This document shows positions 46,101 through 59,800 of a stretch of DNA of 64,000 nt, piece by piece. A model generated the notes under the pieces. The model saw nothing but the letters and a program-made list of their open reading frames with translations. It was not told the origin of the DNA and did no database searches. Source of the stretch: Hydractinia symbiolongicarpus (taxonomy: Eukaryota; Cnidaria; Hydrozoa; Anthoathecata; Hydractiniidae). A program made the translations under genes and the position numbers. Positions within the stretch are counted from its first letter, which is position 1. Every line of letters starts with the position of its first letter. The stretch is from assembly GCF_029227915.1 (NCBI RefSeq), contig NC_079889.1, positions 3,224,001 through 3,288,000 on the forward strand. Reading direction: 5' to 3'.

Positions 46101-47820
46101 ATAGGAAAAGCACATAAAGTACAGCGTTACTGCCCTCATCTTTTCCTACTAGCATTGCCATGCTTGCTGTTGTAGGGTTATTATGCGCAATTTGCATACA
46201 ACAGAATTAATTAAACAACTAAAGGAGGTAATTGTCCATAATAGCATAATGGCCAATCAATATTCCTGATCGGAGAACTAGCCGTAATGTTGCCTGATTT
46301 GACGCTCTTTGCGCAAAATCGAACGTTGGGCTGCCTTACCTAAATATACTCTGACACACAAAAACGTAGAGACTGGCACTTTTTGACCCTTTCACAAAGT
46401 TCGTTAAAAGGATAAAATCGCGCTAACCGTAACTCACCGTAGAATAACTAGAAATTTTCAGTAATTTGGTTTCTTTTTGAAATGCAGTGTTTGTATTCAT
46501 TTATTTTCATATAGTTCTTTATCAATTTATTATTTTATTTTTTAGTACACGTATAAATACCACCATTATAAAAGATGATGACAACCCCAACATAAATTTT
46601 TCCCTTTCACCACAAGTTTTCTTCCACATTTACATCTATCATACTCATCAAGTATGCATTCACAACCATCGCATTGTTTTTTTATCTTTTTATCTTATAA
46701 TTCACAAAGAAATATAAGATCCTGTATAGTTTCATTACTCTTTTAAAACACGAACCCTAACCTTTTTTTCACTCTCCTTCGTCTCAAAATAATCATGAAC
46801 CCTAGCCTTTAGTTCTTCAATCAATTCCTTATCTCTTTCATTTTCTAGTATGAGGGCCATGGCCAACGTTGGTAAAAATTCCCAATATATCTTGGAATAC
46901 TTCGAATGATGATTTCTGTTTGGTACTCATTTACTGTATGTCGGATTTGTCGGGTTTTTTTCATCAATACTTTTTTCGTAGAATTATAGGGATTTCCCTT
47001 ATTTAAGTTGTTAAATTATGGGGATTTTCCTTATCCAACTTACGCATTATGCGAATGGTGGAGATGCGTCGATGTTCATCGATGTGCGTCAGGTGCGCAT
47101 CAAAAGAGTACTATGGAGGTGGCAGCAATGCTCTCTGCAAAGGGCAGAGCTGCTTCGCATTGCTCAACGAATTTGCGTAAATATTTTGAGATACATACTT
47201 CGCGAAAATGATAAAGACTTATACCCAGCCAGTCATGTGCTGGTGGTGATTAACTGATGTTTTGATGTGCGAGGATGGTCGAGATGGACTATCAAAGAAA
47301 TACTATAAAGGTGAAGATTCAGCAATGTTCATTGATGTGCGTGAGGTGCGCCGGACGAATAAACATATATCTCTTCAGGAAGGCGCTGGGAGTAAAACCT
47401 CGTGTAGCTGCTTCAAAACAACGTGGTTAAGAGTTTGCAGAAAAAACAAAAACAACAGCCAAAAATAAAAAGAAAAACAACAACTATCAATAAAAAATGC
47501 TTACAAAAAATAGATCAGGCATAATACATTTAAAAATGTGCAAATAAAACAGCAGAACAAGAAGAAAACGACAGAAAAGTCAACACAGAGTAAAAATATG
47601 TATTTCCAAATTACAACAACAAAAATAACGAAATAATGTAGTAGTGTATAAAAATTAAGAAAAATAGAACTATTTATGTATAACGAATAGAAAACTTGAT
47701 AATGTAAAAATTAACAAAGTAAAACCTTCCCCAAAATAAAAAAAAGTCTTAAACAATATGAGAAAGATCAGATTTCTGTGCTCACAGTTGAGAATTGGCA
47801 TGCAAATCAGGTAGAGGGTA
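43160..47820. other. Gene-poor interval with dispersed repeats
   Basis: Contains repeats with TGACGTCA motifs near 44690-44960 and 45650-45870, a run of 20 C at 44465-44484 and a short echoed segment at about 47060-47100 and 47320-47352 ('atgttcatcgatgtgcgt'). No supported gene. The 3' UTR of the mosaic gene should lie at the right end. Confidence 0.4.
44465..44484. repeat. Homopolymer of 20 C
   Basis: Uninterrupted C run in an otherwise AT-rich region; a possible G-quadruplex former on the minus strand and an assembly-risk site. Confidence 0.9.
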
Positions 47821-47830
47821 AAAAAGTACT

Positions 47831-50800
47831 TTAAGGGAACAAACAAGTGAGTGATGTAGCACCATCGCAGAAATGTCTGTCACCGTCAAATAATAGTGAT
47901 CCATCACATTGACCAGCGACGGGCGGATTATTCTCTCGATTCATCAACACTTGGTTGGAACAGGTCAACCATTGATGACAGCCTGGGACTGTCGGTATAG
48001 GTAAGTTAATGCCTTCACCAGTTACTTGATTGTTGGCAATCTCGGCGCATGAATCTTTGATGTCAAGAATTGCACCTAGAAGTTAAAAGCAAAACAATGA
48101 GGCAAATTATTTGTGCGCTGACGTCACGTTTACGTCTTTTTGTCGTTATAAATTTAATTCTCTAGACCGCACATAACATTTACGGTCTGGATCTATCAAG
48201 CCTTGAGGACACAAACACTTCTTTTCAGCGCATACATCGCAAATTGTTGCATTGCATGCGCATGAAATATCTCTTGTGTAACGGCGTATGCCAAATTTAT
48301 AACAAGTTTTTACCAACTTTGTCTGTAATACAAGCAATGGAAATGTATAGTTGCAGGGGTGGATCCAGTCTACGTCAGCGCCGTCACGCGACTGACATAA
48401 TTTTTACTAAGAATCTTAAAAATAATAGGGTACTGTGATCTTTCGCAGTCCCTGCGACCTTTGACCTTTATTTTAGGGACCTTCCTCCTGTGTGACTAAG
48501 TTTATGGATACGGCAAAACGCGACTGACATCCGAAAAATTTTCATACAATTTGATTGCCTTGCCGGCCGAAATAACGTATTCTGATTGGTTTACAAAAAA
48601 CTGGACTTAGACCCGTATATACGGCATTCGAAATGTGACAGGGCATGTATTTTTTGAAAATCACTGAATTTTTTGTAACCGGTGCCGTGTTATTTAAATT
48701 TCGGACCAAACGAAAGCAATATACTGTCCTGCTAAGAAAAGCACCAAGGTAAGTCATTTATTTATTCCATCTTACATATGATGACGCCTCTTTGTACAAT
48801 TAAACTGGTGTACCACAATAGAATTTGTGGGAAATGAAGCTGTTTTTACTTGTACTATCAGGGTTGATTTAGTTTTTTTTGGTAGACTAGTTGAGGTAGC
48901 ATGGTTATTACTCTGAACACAGAAAAATTTTGCCATCTTTCGTCAAATACTTTAATTTCCCAGTGGTAAGAAAAATTATGCTCTGTCTCTAGTCTGTACA
49001 GATACATCAAAAACCAAATTTCCTACTTTCCTAGCTGTGGTGCAAAGTGCAAAGTTGAACCTGTATTTACATCATTAAATCCTAAAAATACATATGATCG
49101 GGTTCATATTCTGTTTTGTCTTCAAGGAAGTGATAAAGGATGTGATGATATTTTTAGAGCCACCCATTTTTGTAATTCTGGTTAAAACAATTCAAAAAAG
49201 TAAAAGCAAAAATTTTTGAATAAGCTTACTGGGCATAAGTCTTTTTTCTTTTTTTTTTATGTTATATCAACTTATTTTATTCAATTCTCTGCTTCCCTCA
49301 GTTCAGCCTACTTCAGCAAATAGAAAACTGTCCATGTCCGAAATATCTAATATTACGTTATTAGGCATTTCCTAGACATACCAGCGAGCCCTGATATTAG
49401 GCGGAAAAGTCTTAAAATATTTGAATATAAACTGTTGTTTTTAATTTTCATACACTTTTTTTGCTACCCCTTAAAATATGGTTTGTTATTTTCTTGTCCA
49501 ATCGAAACATTAGAGTAAAGAACGTCTCTAACAAAGCTAATAATTTGGACATTATTTAAACCGTTTATAGTGCATAGAGGCTTAAAATAGCGAAAGTTTC
49601 CAGGGATTCGCCCCATACCAGCCATAGTGGGCTAACAGCGCCCCCATGAACCCCAGCCGTTTTGGGCGCAGAAAGTTGCTGCGGTGGTTTTGCTTCGCAA
49701 AAAATGTGACTGAGCTGTAAAAATGTTGGATCCGCCCCTGAGCTGTGCTAACTTTACAATTACCTTTCGTCCAATGGATTTTAGATTTTATTAGTAATTT
49801 ATTTTCTTAATCTTTTAAATAAAGTTCAAAAGTACACTTTTCAAATTTTACAAAATAGACTTTTGCAACAACAAAATATGCTGCAGAAGTAGGCAACAAA
49901 TAAGATAATTCTTTCTTGGATTACAGGTAAGAAAATGGTATGGTATATGCCGCAGTTTCATCAGGCGTATGTAAAACAACAGACTGCGTCGCAATCACAT
50001 GAGAAAAATGGCTCGTGGCACCAAGGCTTTAGCCTTCATCGAAGATGAAAGCACTCTGAATGTAACATATATTCCTCAATAACATTGCCAACTTCGTTTA
50101 GTCAATAACAAATTCAACCTTCTTGGTTGAAGATTTCAAAAGAATAAAAAGAGCAAAAAAGAACTTACTATGCGGCCGGCCTGTAGTAGTGTTCACACAT
50201 GTTCGGAAATATGGTGAATAAAATATACCATTTGAGGCCTGGAGAAATTGTGTACCAGTAAAAGTTATTAATTGGGAATTAGGACAGGATTTGCTAACAC
50301 GGGTTCCATCACTTTGACATTCCTGATATTTAGTTGGATCGTTTGCATCTGGAAGACGATCACCAGTAAAGCGACAATTCAGCGAACTAGCTGTAAAGAA
50401 TATGAAAGACCGATATGAACTAAACGTATAGGTTCAATAGAAATCGAATGGATACTGTGCAAATATTTTTACCCATCGTGTGGCTCAATTAAAACGTTGG
50501 AATCTTATGAACCATAACAAATATAAAACATAACAAAACACAGTATTTTGTAAAAAAGGGACAAGACCAATAATCCTGTCCTAAACAAAAGAGAGTACCT
50601 ACCAGTACAGGTTCGCCCATCGCCAGTAAAGCCTGGATTACACGTGCAAGAAAAACTGCCAAGCGAGTTTGTGCAAAATGCATTAGTATTACAATTATGC
50701 ATACCCGTAGTGCATTCATTGATATCTAAAATACGTTAAAAAATGGTACAGTTAAACGCTTTGTAAAAGTTTAAGGAAGAACGCGGTAAACAAAACTCAC

Positions 50801-53800
50801 CAGCACACGATTTTCCATCGCCTGAATAGCCTGCCTTGCAAGTACATAAATAACTACCCACAGTGTTCGTACAATCAGCATTGGCATGGCAGTCATTAGT
50901 CAGAAGGCATTCGTTAATGTCTAAATTAACAGCTTATATACATCACAATAAGTTCATGAAGGCAAAAGATTTTCACTATGACAGTACTAATCTAAAAGTC
51001 TCACCATTGCAGATAACTCCATTTCCTGAGTAGCCTGCTTTACATGTACACGAGAATGTGTTGGCAACATTAGTACAGTCAGCATTCGCGTTGCAGTTGT
51101 TACTTGCACATGGATTTGCGGCTAAAATAGAAACACGGAAGATCAAACAAAAATCAAATACCCAAACAATTATGTAAGGTATAACTGAACGTGATAATAT
51201 CACACTCACTCCAGTTTCATCTCAGGTGACTTTTATACAGATGGACATCGACTTTTTATGAGGACATAGGAAAAAATTACAATAATCATAAGGTGCATCT
51301 AACCTGCGCAAGTTCTTCCATCGCCTGTAAAGTCGTCCTTACAAGCACATATATAGCTTCCTTGCGTGTTTGTACAATCAGCATTCAGAGAACAAGTATT
51401 TGCGTTACTGTTAGTGCATTCGTTTATATCTACAAATATAAATTACCGGTTAGAATTAGGAGATAATTGATATATTACTGTGATATGAACATGACATGAT
51501 GTTCCTTTGGAGCAGTATCCTTTAATCTGATTAACATGCTGCGTTTCAACCATTCTAGTCTTTGCTATAGTTTAAGGAAAGACAACTCAGCATTTGGTAA
51601 AAAAAATAGATGCTTAACTCCTTAAAGAATAAATCATCTTAGACAACGAAAAATTGGGTTGGTGATGGTAAGGAGCAAGTCAACTATTTAAACCACATGT
51701 TGCAAAAAGAAAGACGTTGCTACTTGATGATAGTAACAATAACCATAATTTTGCTGATCACCCACCCTCCCGGTCCTCTCACTCTATCTCACCAGACCAA
51801 ATCATACGACTTACTTGTAAGAGGAAAACACGGAAAATCTGAAATGCAACACTATTACTAACACACCGTTACATGCTCTTCCATCGCCAGAGTAACCAGT
51901 CTTACAGGTACATGTGAAAGAACCAACATTATTGAAGCAATTCGCATTAGATGAGCAGTTATGTGTGTTCGTAGCGCACTCGTTGATATCTAGAGAATGT
52001 TAGAGCAGTACAGCTTGTCTTGGTGTATTAACATTTACGTCTACCAGGTTAATACAAATTAAGTGTGTGCCTATGAAAAGGCAAGTTCAGCTAAAGTAAT
52101 AAAAGACTTTGCAATTAAACATCAAAAATATCTACACAGTGCGTTTCCGGTAAAAAAACAACTATATAACGTGAATTAGTTTATACTCAGGCTTAGTTAG
52201 GAAGAAGAATTGAAAGATGAATTTCACTCCCTATAGTCAAGCATGAAGACTCAACTGACATGGTTTTGCTTCAGTAGTATTGCGCAGCTATTTTGAAAGA
52301 CTTTCAATTTTTCTCTATTTAAAAAACTCATTTGAAATCCAAAACTTATCTTGATCGGTATCTTTAAACTATAAGTTTTAAGATTATATTACATATTTCA
52401 CCGAATTGCAAACTCGCGAAGCATTCTTCACATAACATATTTAATATTTCAAATGTGGTAGGAAAAAGAAACATTCCATGTACTCACCACTACATGTGAC
52501 ACCATTTCCAGTAAATCCACTTTTACATGTACATAAAAATCCATTGCCAATTAAGTTTTTACAGATTCCATTAACAGAGTCACAGTTGTCAAGATTTGCA
52601 GTGCATTCATTTAGATCTGAAATAAAGAACCAATATTAATATGGTACTTAGGTTACAGTATAAAATTTACGTTTAGGAAATAAGCTTTAGGTTTGAAGAA
52701 GCATAAGGTGTCTAAAGGCTGAAATACGCAATCAGTTCAAACAGAAGGTCAAAACATGACCTTCTAGGGCAACAAAGGAGAAAAAATAACATTCTATAGT
52801 TGCACTTCTAGAACGTCTGGATTACGAAATAAATCATGTCAGCTCAATCAATATGCCTTGAAATCCAAAAAATTGTCAGGCTGGCGTTTAAAAAAATAAT
52901 CCTTTTTCATTGTGACAGGTCCTAAAGGTGTGAGTCTAATTTGGAACTACCCTACATAATTCCATGCCAGGACAAACATTTTTAACTGATATTTGCAGTT
53001 TAGACTCAACATATTTGGGCTAGATTTGTAGGTATATTAATCATTTTCTGGGTCTTTCCATTCATCGACCATTGTGGATTGCTTTGTATTTCTTGCTAAA
53101 ATTGAATAACTTATCTTAGTTAATTTTTAAACGTTTCTTCTAAAATATGAATCATACAATGAACGAGCAAATTAGACCCACCCTATGTCCGGAAATCATT
53201 GATGAATTTATCGTTTTGTTTTTGCGATTCAGGTTTGTCCTTATTACTTAATGGCATGGTATTGATATCAAAATCAAAGAGAAGTGAAAACATATTTTTA
53301 TAAGCATTTATGGGCAAGATATTAGCCATATAATCTTTTTCAATAGGTGTAATAGGGTACTATACCTGCACAAGTTCGTCCATCACCAGTATAGAATGGC
53401 TTACATGTACAAGAGAAACTTCCATTTGTGTCAAAGCAATCAGCATTTGGTGAACAATCGTTTCTTTCAGTGTTGCATTCGTTGACGTCTTAAAGGACAA
53501 ACATATGTTTTATAGCAGTCAAGCAAAGGCAAGCTGTTGTGTCTTTTTGTTACTCTCTGTCAGTTACAATCTTTTCGATGTTAAAAAAAAACGATCACAC
53601 AGGACCTTTTAAAATCATAATAATGATTTTCACTAAAATCTAGAACAAAGCTAATAGTGAAACCTCGCAATGGGAACTTTTCATAAGATTATCTTTAAAA
53701 CATTTTGTGGAATATAAGATTTTTTCTATATAAGGCACATGGAACAACTTACTAGTACAAGTTATTCCATCACCAGAATATCCAGTGTTACATACACAAC

Positions 53801-56800
53801 TAAATGTTCCACCAGGTAAGTTATCACAACGTGCATTTGGATTGCAGTTACTGTTTGCACATGGTACAGCTGCTATAAAAAGAATGATTTATGTGCTTAC
53901 TGTTTTCAATGTTGGTGGGGGCTACGACTAGGAACAGATTTTTGAGCATTTGCTATTGATGAAGAGATGTAGGATATTAAGTATTCCAATCATGGTATAG
54001 AAGCAAAAAAATATCGTAAATATATATCTATTCACTACGTGTTTTTATCATTCCCACCCAATTGATAATGTACTAGCACGTGAATAAATGTACCCTACGT
54101 TACTTAAAAAGTTGCTATACCTGTACAAGTTCTTCCGTCACCAGTATAAAATGGTTTGCATGTACAAGTGAAACTGCCTATTGTGTCGAAACAATCAGCA
54201 TTTGGTGAACAATTGTTTGTCCCAGTGGTACATTCGTTGACGTCTTAAAGAAAAAAGACAAGTTATTGAGTATTAATGCTGTCTTAGTCAGTTATAGTTA
54301 ACTTTTTGATGCATGAATTTATTGCACACTTAACATTGCAGGGATATTCATATTCGGTATAGGACTTTTTGGCCATCCTCCTTAGGTTCTGTGCGAGTAA
54401 TACCTATGACTTATAATTTGACACAATTGTTGTAGAAGACAAAAAAAAATAGCATAATAAGTTTCTCGCTGACGTCAGCTTTTTTGCGTGACGTCAGCTG
54501 AAAGTGTAAAATCTGGGTAGATGTCAACTTATTTATATCTTGTTTAAGAACATGGCCAATAATCTGCCGCTTTGTTTTGACGTTAGGAAGTATTAAAAAA
54601 GTCTTAAATTATCCAAACCATATATATTATAGATAGGATTGCTAATGTGGGGAGAAACAATTTAAACAGGTTGCAAACACCAGGATGTTTGGCATTTCGA
54701 TCTTTTTTATACTCGCATGATTATCAATATTACTGCTATTGTTTAAATGGTGCCTTATGAACTTTAGAGTCAGCAATTGGAGAGAACTATTCGATATTTT
54801 TTTAACTCTTCTCAGTTCATTATTTTATGACAAAATACCACTATTCGATACGACATTTATCTGGCTTTCAAAAAGTATATGTTTTTATATAATTTCATTT
54901 CGCATTGCGGGAAATATAGCAAGTATTCTCAACATAATAATAGTACTTACTAGTACAAGTAATACCATCACCAGAATATCCCAAATTGCATGTGCAGCTG
55001 AATGTTCCACCTGGTGAGTTATCACAACGTGCATTTGGACTGCAGTTACTGCTTGCACATGGTGTAGCTACTAAAAAAAGATTTAGGCAATGCCTGTGTT
55101 CATATCAATTGTTTCTATTTCAAGTATTTTTGGTCCTCTTCTCTACATTATCTCAAATAAACGAAATTGAAATAAGAAAGCTGGCGAAAAGGAAAATATC
55201 ACTACCAGTACCAGTACCAGTACTAATTTAATATTTATAATTAATTTTGCTTAGTTTAATATTTAAAATTGTAAATCACATCTAAGGTGGAATGAAATAC
55301 ATATACGGTTGATAAAAATATAATGATGTACCAGTACAAATCTTTCCATTTCCGGTATACCCATTGCGGCATCCACAAGCAAAGCCACTAACTGTATTGG
55401 TGCAATCTGCATTGACGTCGCAACCGGCTGTTCCTGCAGTACATTCGTCAACATCGTCTGTACAATATTAAGAAGTAACATTAAATTTTAGAAAAAAAAC
55501 ATTATTGGTTCTTATTTGCCTCATTGCTAAGTTTTATTATTAAGAAAGTCAAGTCCCTTATAGATATTTTAATTTAATGCCGTAAGGTAGGCGAAAATTA
55601 TGAATGTATAGGACGGAGGGTCATAACTCTAATTCAACTACATAAAAGAAGATATGAAAATGAATAAAGGTATGAATAATGGTAGTCAATTTTTTATTTT
55701 AATGAGAAATTTGGTTTAGTTGAAAGGTATAACTCTCGGATACGTCAGCAGACTCTGATAAACATGACGATTTAGTAGAACAAACTAGAACTCTTGTCAG
55801 AGAACATTTATATACAAATACTTATAAGTCATCCCTTTTCAAACAATAATACATACTTTATGCGAAAGACACGAGCTTAATAAATTAAAATAGAAACACC
55901 TTTATAAAATAAAACCCAATGACGATAAAGTATTTATAAAAAATATTTCCTACCGACACAATCTTGTCTATTTACATTATTTCCCGTAACACATAGACAT
56001 TCTGTTCCATTGCCACAGATTTTGTTTCCGTCACAACTCTCCAGATTGCGTTGACATTCATCAATTGCTGCAATGACAAAATAAATCATCAGCTGTTTCT
56101 TTTGTCAGAATGCGCTGTTTATGCACATGGAAATTTTTGTACAAATTGTCGAAAATTCTCTTAATATCATTTAGATGCGATCGTTGGTACTGATTCCGGT
56201 AAGGAGCTTTAAAGTCATCATACTGTTGTTTTCAAAAGATATAATATACCTGTGCAGTTTCTGCCATCACCATTGTAGAAAATTTTACATTTGCATAAAA
56301 AACTTCCCTGAGTGTCGATGCAATCAGCATTTGAAAAACAGGGCGTTGTGCCGGTGGTACATTCATTGATGTCTATATTGATATGCAACAGTATTAAAAA
56401 GCTTGAAAGCTCTCTTCTTTGTGACATAGGAACAACAAAAACTATATAAAATAACTTCACACAATAAATATCAAAGTTTTAGTATCTTAATCAAAAAGAA
56501 AGTTTAGTTTTAAATATTTAAGTTGATGATAGAGCAGCATTCCTTAGGAGGAATGGTTCACAATGTACAAAAAATGCTATCAAATCATGCTGAACGAAAT
56601 GTATACTCACTGACACAAGAAACACTATTTCCACTTCCCAACGCTGTAAATCCAGTCCTACAGGAACAGAAGTACCCTATATCTGCTGAGGGATCGTCAA
56701 CACATACTGAATTACTGTCAGTACAAAGATTTGGGATACTTGCGCAAGGAGCTAAATAGGTAATTTATGTAAACAAAATTTAAACCCATCAATGCTAAAG

Positions 56801-59800
56801 AAAAATCAATTGACATTAAAAGAATTCTTCCTACTCGTGCAAGCAGTAGCGTTACATAAGACGACTTGTAACTTGTTCCCAGGACATGCACTTGAATCAT
56901 TTCGTGGAGGTGGATTTGTACAATCTCGAATTTGTCTTCTTTGACACTGACCATTACTAATACCACAGTTACTTCCATCATTATTCCAACTGCTCCAAAA
57001 TCCAAATACTGAAATTTCAAAGAAGGCAAGTTTCAATTTCGTTTACTGTATATCAGGAAATTATATTACTATTTTTAAAATACAAAAAATAGTACTAAAT
57101 GCATATTTCCATTATATTAAATGCTTAAATAACCTTTTATGAGGCATTCACGTGAAATTGTTAAATAATATTCCGTTTACCTGGATTACAACTAGAACCG
57201 GCTGTGTCTTCACACGTCTTGATCACGTCATTAAAGTATGATGGCCGACCGTTGCTGTCAACTGGACATGTCAATGTGCTTAGGTACCCATCTGAACAGT
57301 TTAAGTACTTACGACAATCATGAATACCAATAGACACTGCATAAAATCCATCAGCTTTTCCTGTGCATGCATTTTCTAGGGAAAAGAAAGTTTTGATACA
57401 GGATACCAGGATTGTCGTCAATGTGGTTTACATATGTTGTCTGATATCTAACCATCAAATGGAGAATTCTAAGTTTTACTTTGTCTAGTTTGGAGTATTT
57501 AAATTTGGGAATCAGAGAAACAATTCAATGTCATATTGTCTTTTTCAATTAACCCGTGAGTATATTAATTTCCTTAATTTTGAGAAAAATAATGGAAAAT
57601 AATATTAAAGAATACTAATAAATATAGTCTTAAGGAATACTTATAAATACTGCTATACCTACCTATTCGGCAGCTTTGATTGGCTGGAAACGTGGATTGA
57701 CAACTCCTTGAAGTAACATTATAGAATGGACTTACACTATCGCAAGTGGATCTTAAAGCGCCTGATTCCGCACAGATAATATAACCTCTACAAAAGGATT
57801 CACGTGGATCGTCTTGGAGCGGAAAACCATTTACCGTGATAGCTTTTCCAATACACACGTGATCTGTAAAAGAATTAAAACCATCACAGGCACCAGAATC
57901 TTTGTATTATTCCCCATTGGTGCCAATGTTTATGATTGTTATTTGACGGCAGAGCTTCATTTAAGAAATTTAAATTACTGGTTTTATGGAAGTGAGAATG
58001 GCTTTCCATAGTGAAACGCTTGGAATTCAAAGTTAGAAAGCGCTTTTATGTTTGTTTAGTAAAATTTAGCTTAAGCATCCACCATCTTATTACTGTACTT
58101 TCGTAAAGTGTAAAATGCGTAAGAAAAGCTAAATCCGCAAAATAAGTTTCATTTCGACATAAAAAAAGTTTGGATCATTTAAGTTTCTTGACGGAATTAG
58201 CTATATCAACTTATGCTTGGGAAGTTCAGTCTAAATAGCAGCACGTATACAAAGAAAAAGTGCTTAATTTATTTATGGTACATCTTGGGGATATGAGCTA
58301 ACAACGCTCTGAATCACTATTGTAAAAATACTTGACGTTAGCCCGTGGAAAAACCAATTCACATGACACGTGACAGCAAAGTCGACAAAAATATATCGCT
58401 TTCCTTATTTTTAGCTTAAAAATTTAAAAATATTGATGTCTCTTGCTACTTGCAATACCACTTTACGCAGAGACATACAGACGACGGCTATTATTAAAGA
58501 TACAGCTGTTATATATACATAAAACCTAACCTGGATATCCACACGATTGAGGAGCATCGCCTGAAACGCATTTCCAAATACCATTGTCTAATCCAAAGTA
58601 TTCGCCTATAGCTGATATTTGACAGGAGCGTGTTGTTCGATACAAACTTGAATTACAGCTGTAGTAACTTACACTGCATTCATTACCTGCTGTAATTGGA
58701 TAAATACCTGCTCTACCTTGTCTCCCACCTGATAGACAGTCGGGATCTAGGGATGGAAAAAAGTGGCGGCTTACTCTCTCTATAAATAAGCTAGATCAAT
58801 AAATAAATAATTGTCTAAGGTTTTAATGCAAACTTGTCCCCAATTTATTCCTATATTTTATAATATAATGCAACAGTACGGACTCCACGGTGGTCCCTGG
58901 ATTTTATAGTGCTTAAGTCATTTCAAGATGATAATACAGAGATTTAAATTTTTGTACCTTTTTAATGTATTATTACAAATCAAAATAAACTAAATAATTA
59001 GACTAAAACATGTTAAAAATATAATACAGTACGGAATTTTGTTATTCCTAATAAAATGGCTTATCCATAATAATTAACTGTTTTTGCCTGAGAGCGATAT
59101 GTAAAGGAGGTTTCATTTTCCACAATTTTCTCTGACAACGACTAAAACTCACGTTGGCATTTTGCAGCATCGAATTCTCCGGAACAAGAAGTACCGTTGA
59201 AGTAAGTGTTTGGTGCGCAAGTTCTTAACAATCCAACTTGAGCTTGACATTCATAATATTTAGTACAATCGTGATGACCGTCTAAACTCAGCAAATAACC
59301 ATTGTGTCGGCTAACGCAACCCTGAACTGAATTAATAAATCAAGGTAATTTTTTACGTTTGAAATCATAATTACATAACTTCTGATATAAGTGGAGCAAT
59401 ATTCTATATTTAAAGCTGAAATACACTATCAATGATCATTTTCCAATTATCATTGAAAAATGACAGTGTATACAGGAAAAAATGTCATTTTTCACACTCT
59501 CATTTCCAATGATCCTTAAAAATTAAAAGTTTAACATGTTCAACTTTTAATTTTTCAATGACATGTTTTTTTCTATTGTTTTAAATGGAACCCATTGTTT
59601 TCGCACACGTGTTTGTTGCACGCGATATAGGTTTAAGCGTAAACATAGTTAAAAACAAAGAACAAGTAATTCACCCGAGAATGAAGACGCAAGAAGCGAC
59701 CGAAAATTTTATTGAGATTTGGAGAAGCCAGCCCAGTTTGTGGGATGTTAAGTCCCTGTTCTATAAGGACAGAAACGAAAAGGCAAAAAGTTATGAAATA

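Larger units (their letters stand above)
47831..50390 (-). other. C-terminal CBM14-like exons
   Basis: 50169-50390 ([15 protein letters not shown] to TTTGRPH) and 47831-48075 ([15 protein letters not shown] to LTCLFP, stop) each have a peritrophin-like cysteine spacing. They are separated by a 2.1-kb intron that holds a hAT-like element and an EGF-like relic. Confidence 0.7.

Noticed and set aside
47018-47468. Overlapping plus-strand frames with a repeated MFIDVR motif
   Set aside because: The likeness comes from a short DNA duplication; the frames have no further domain, splice or promoter support.
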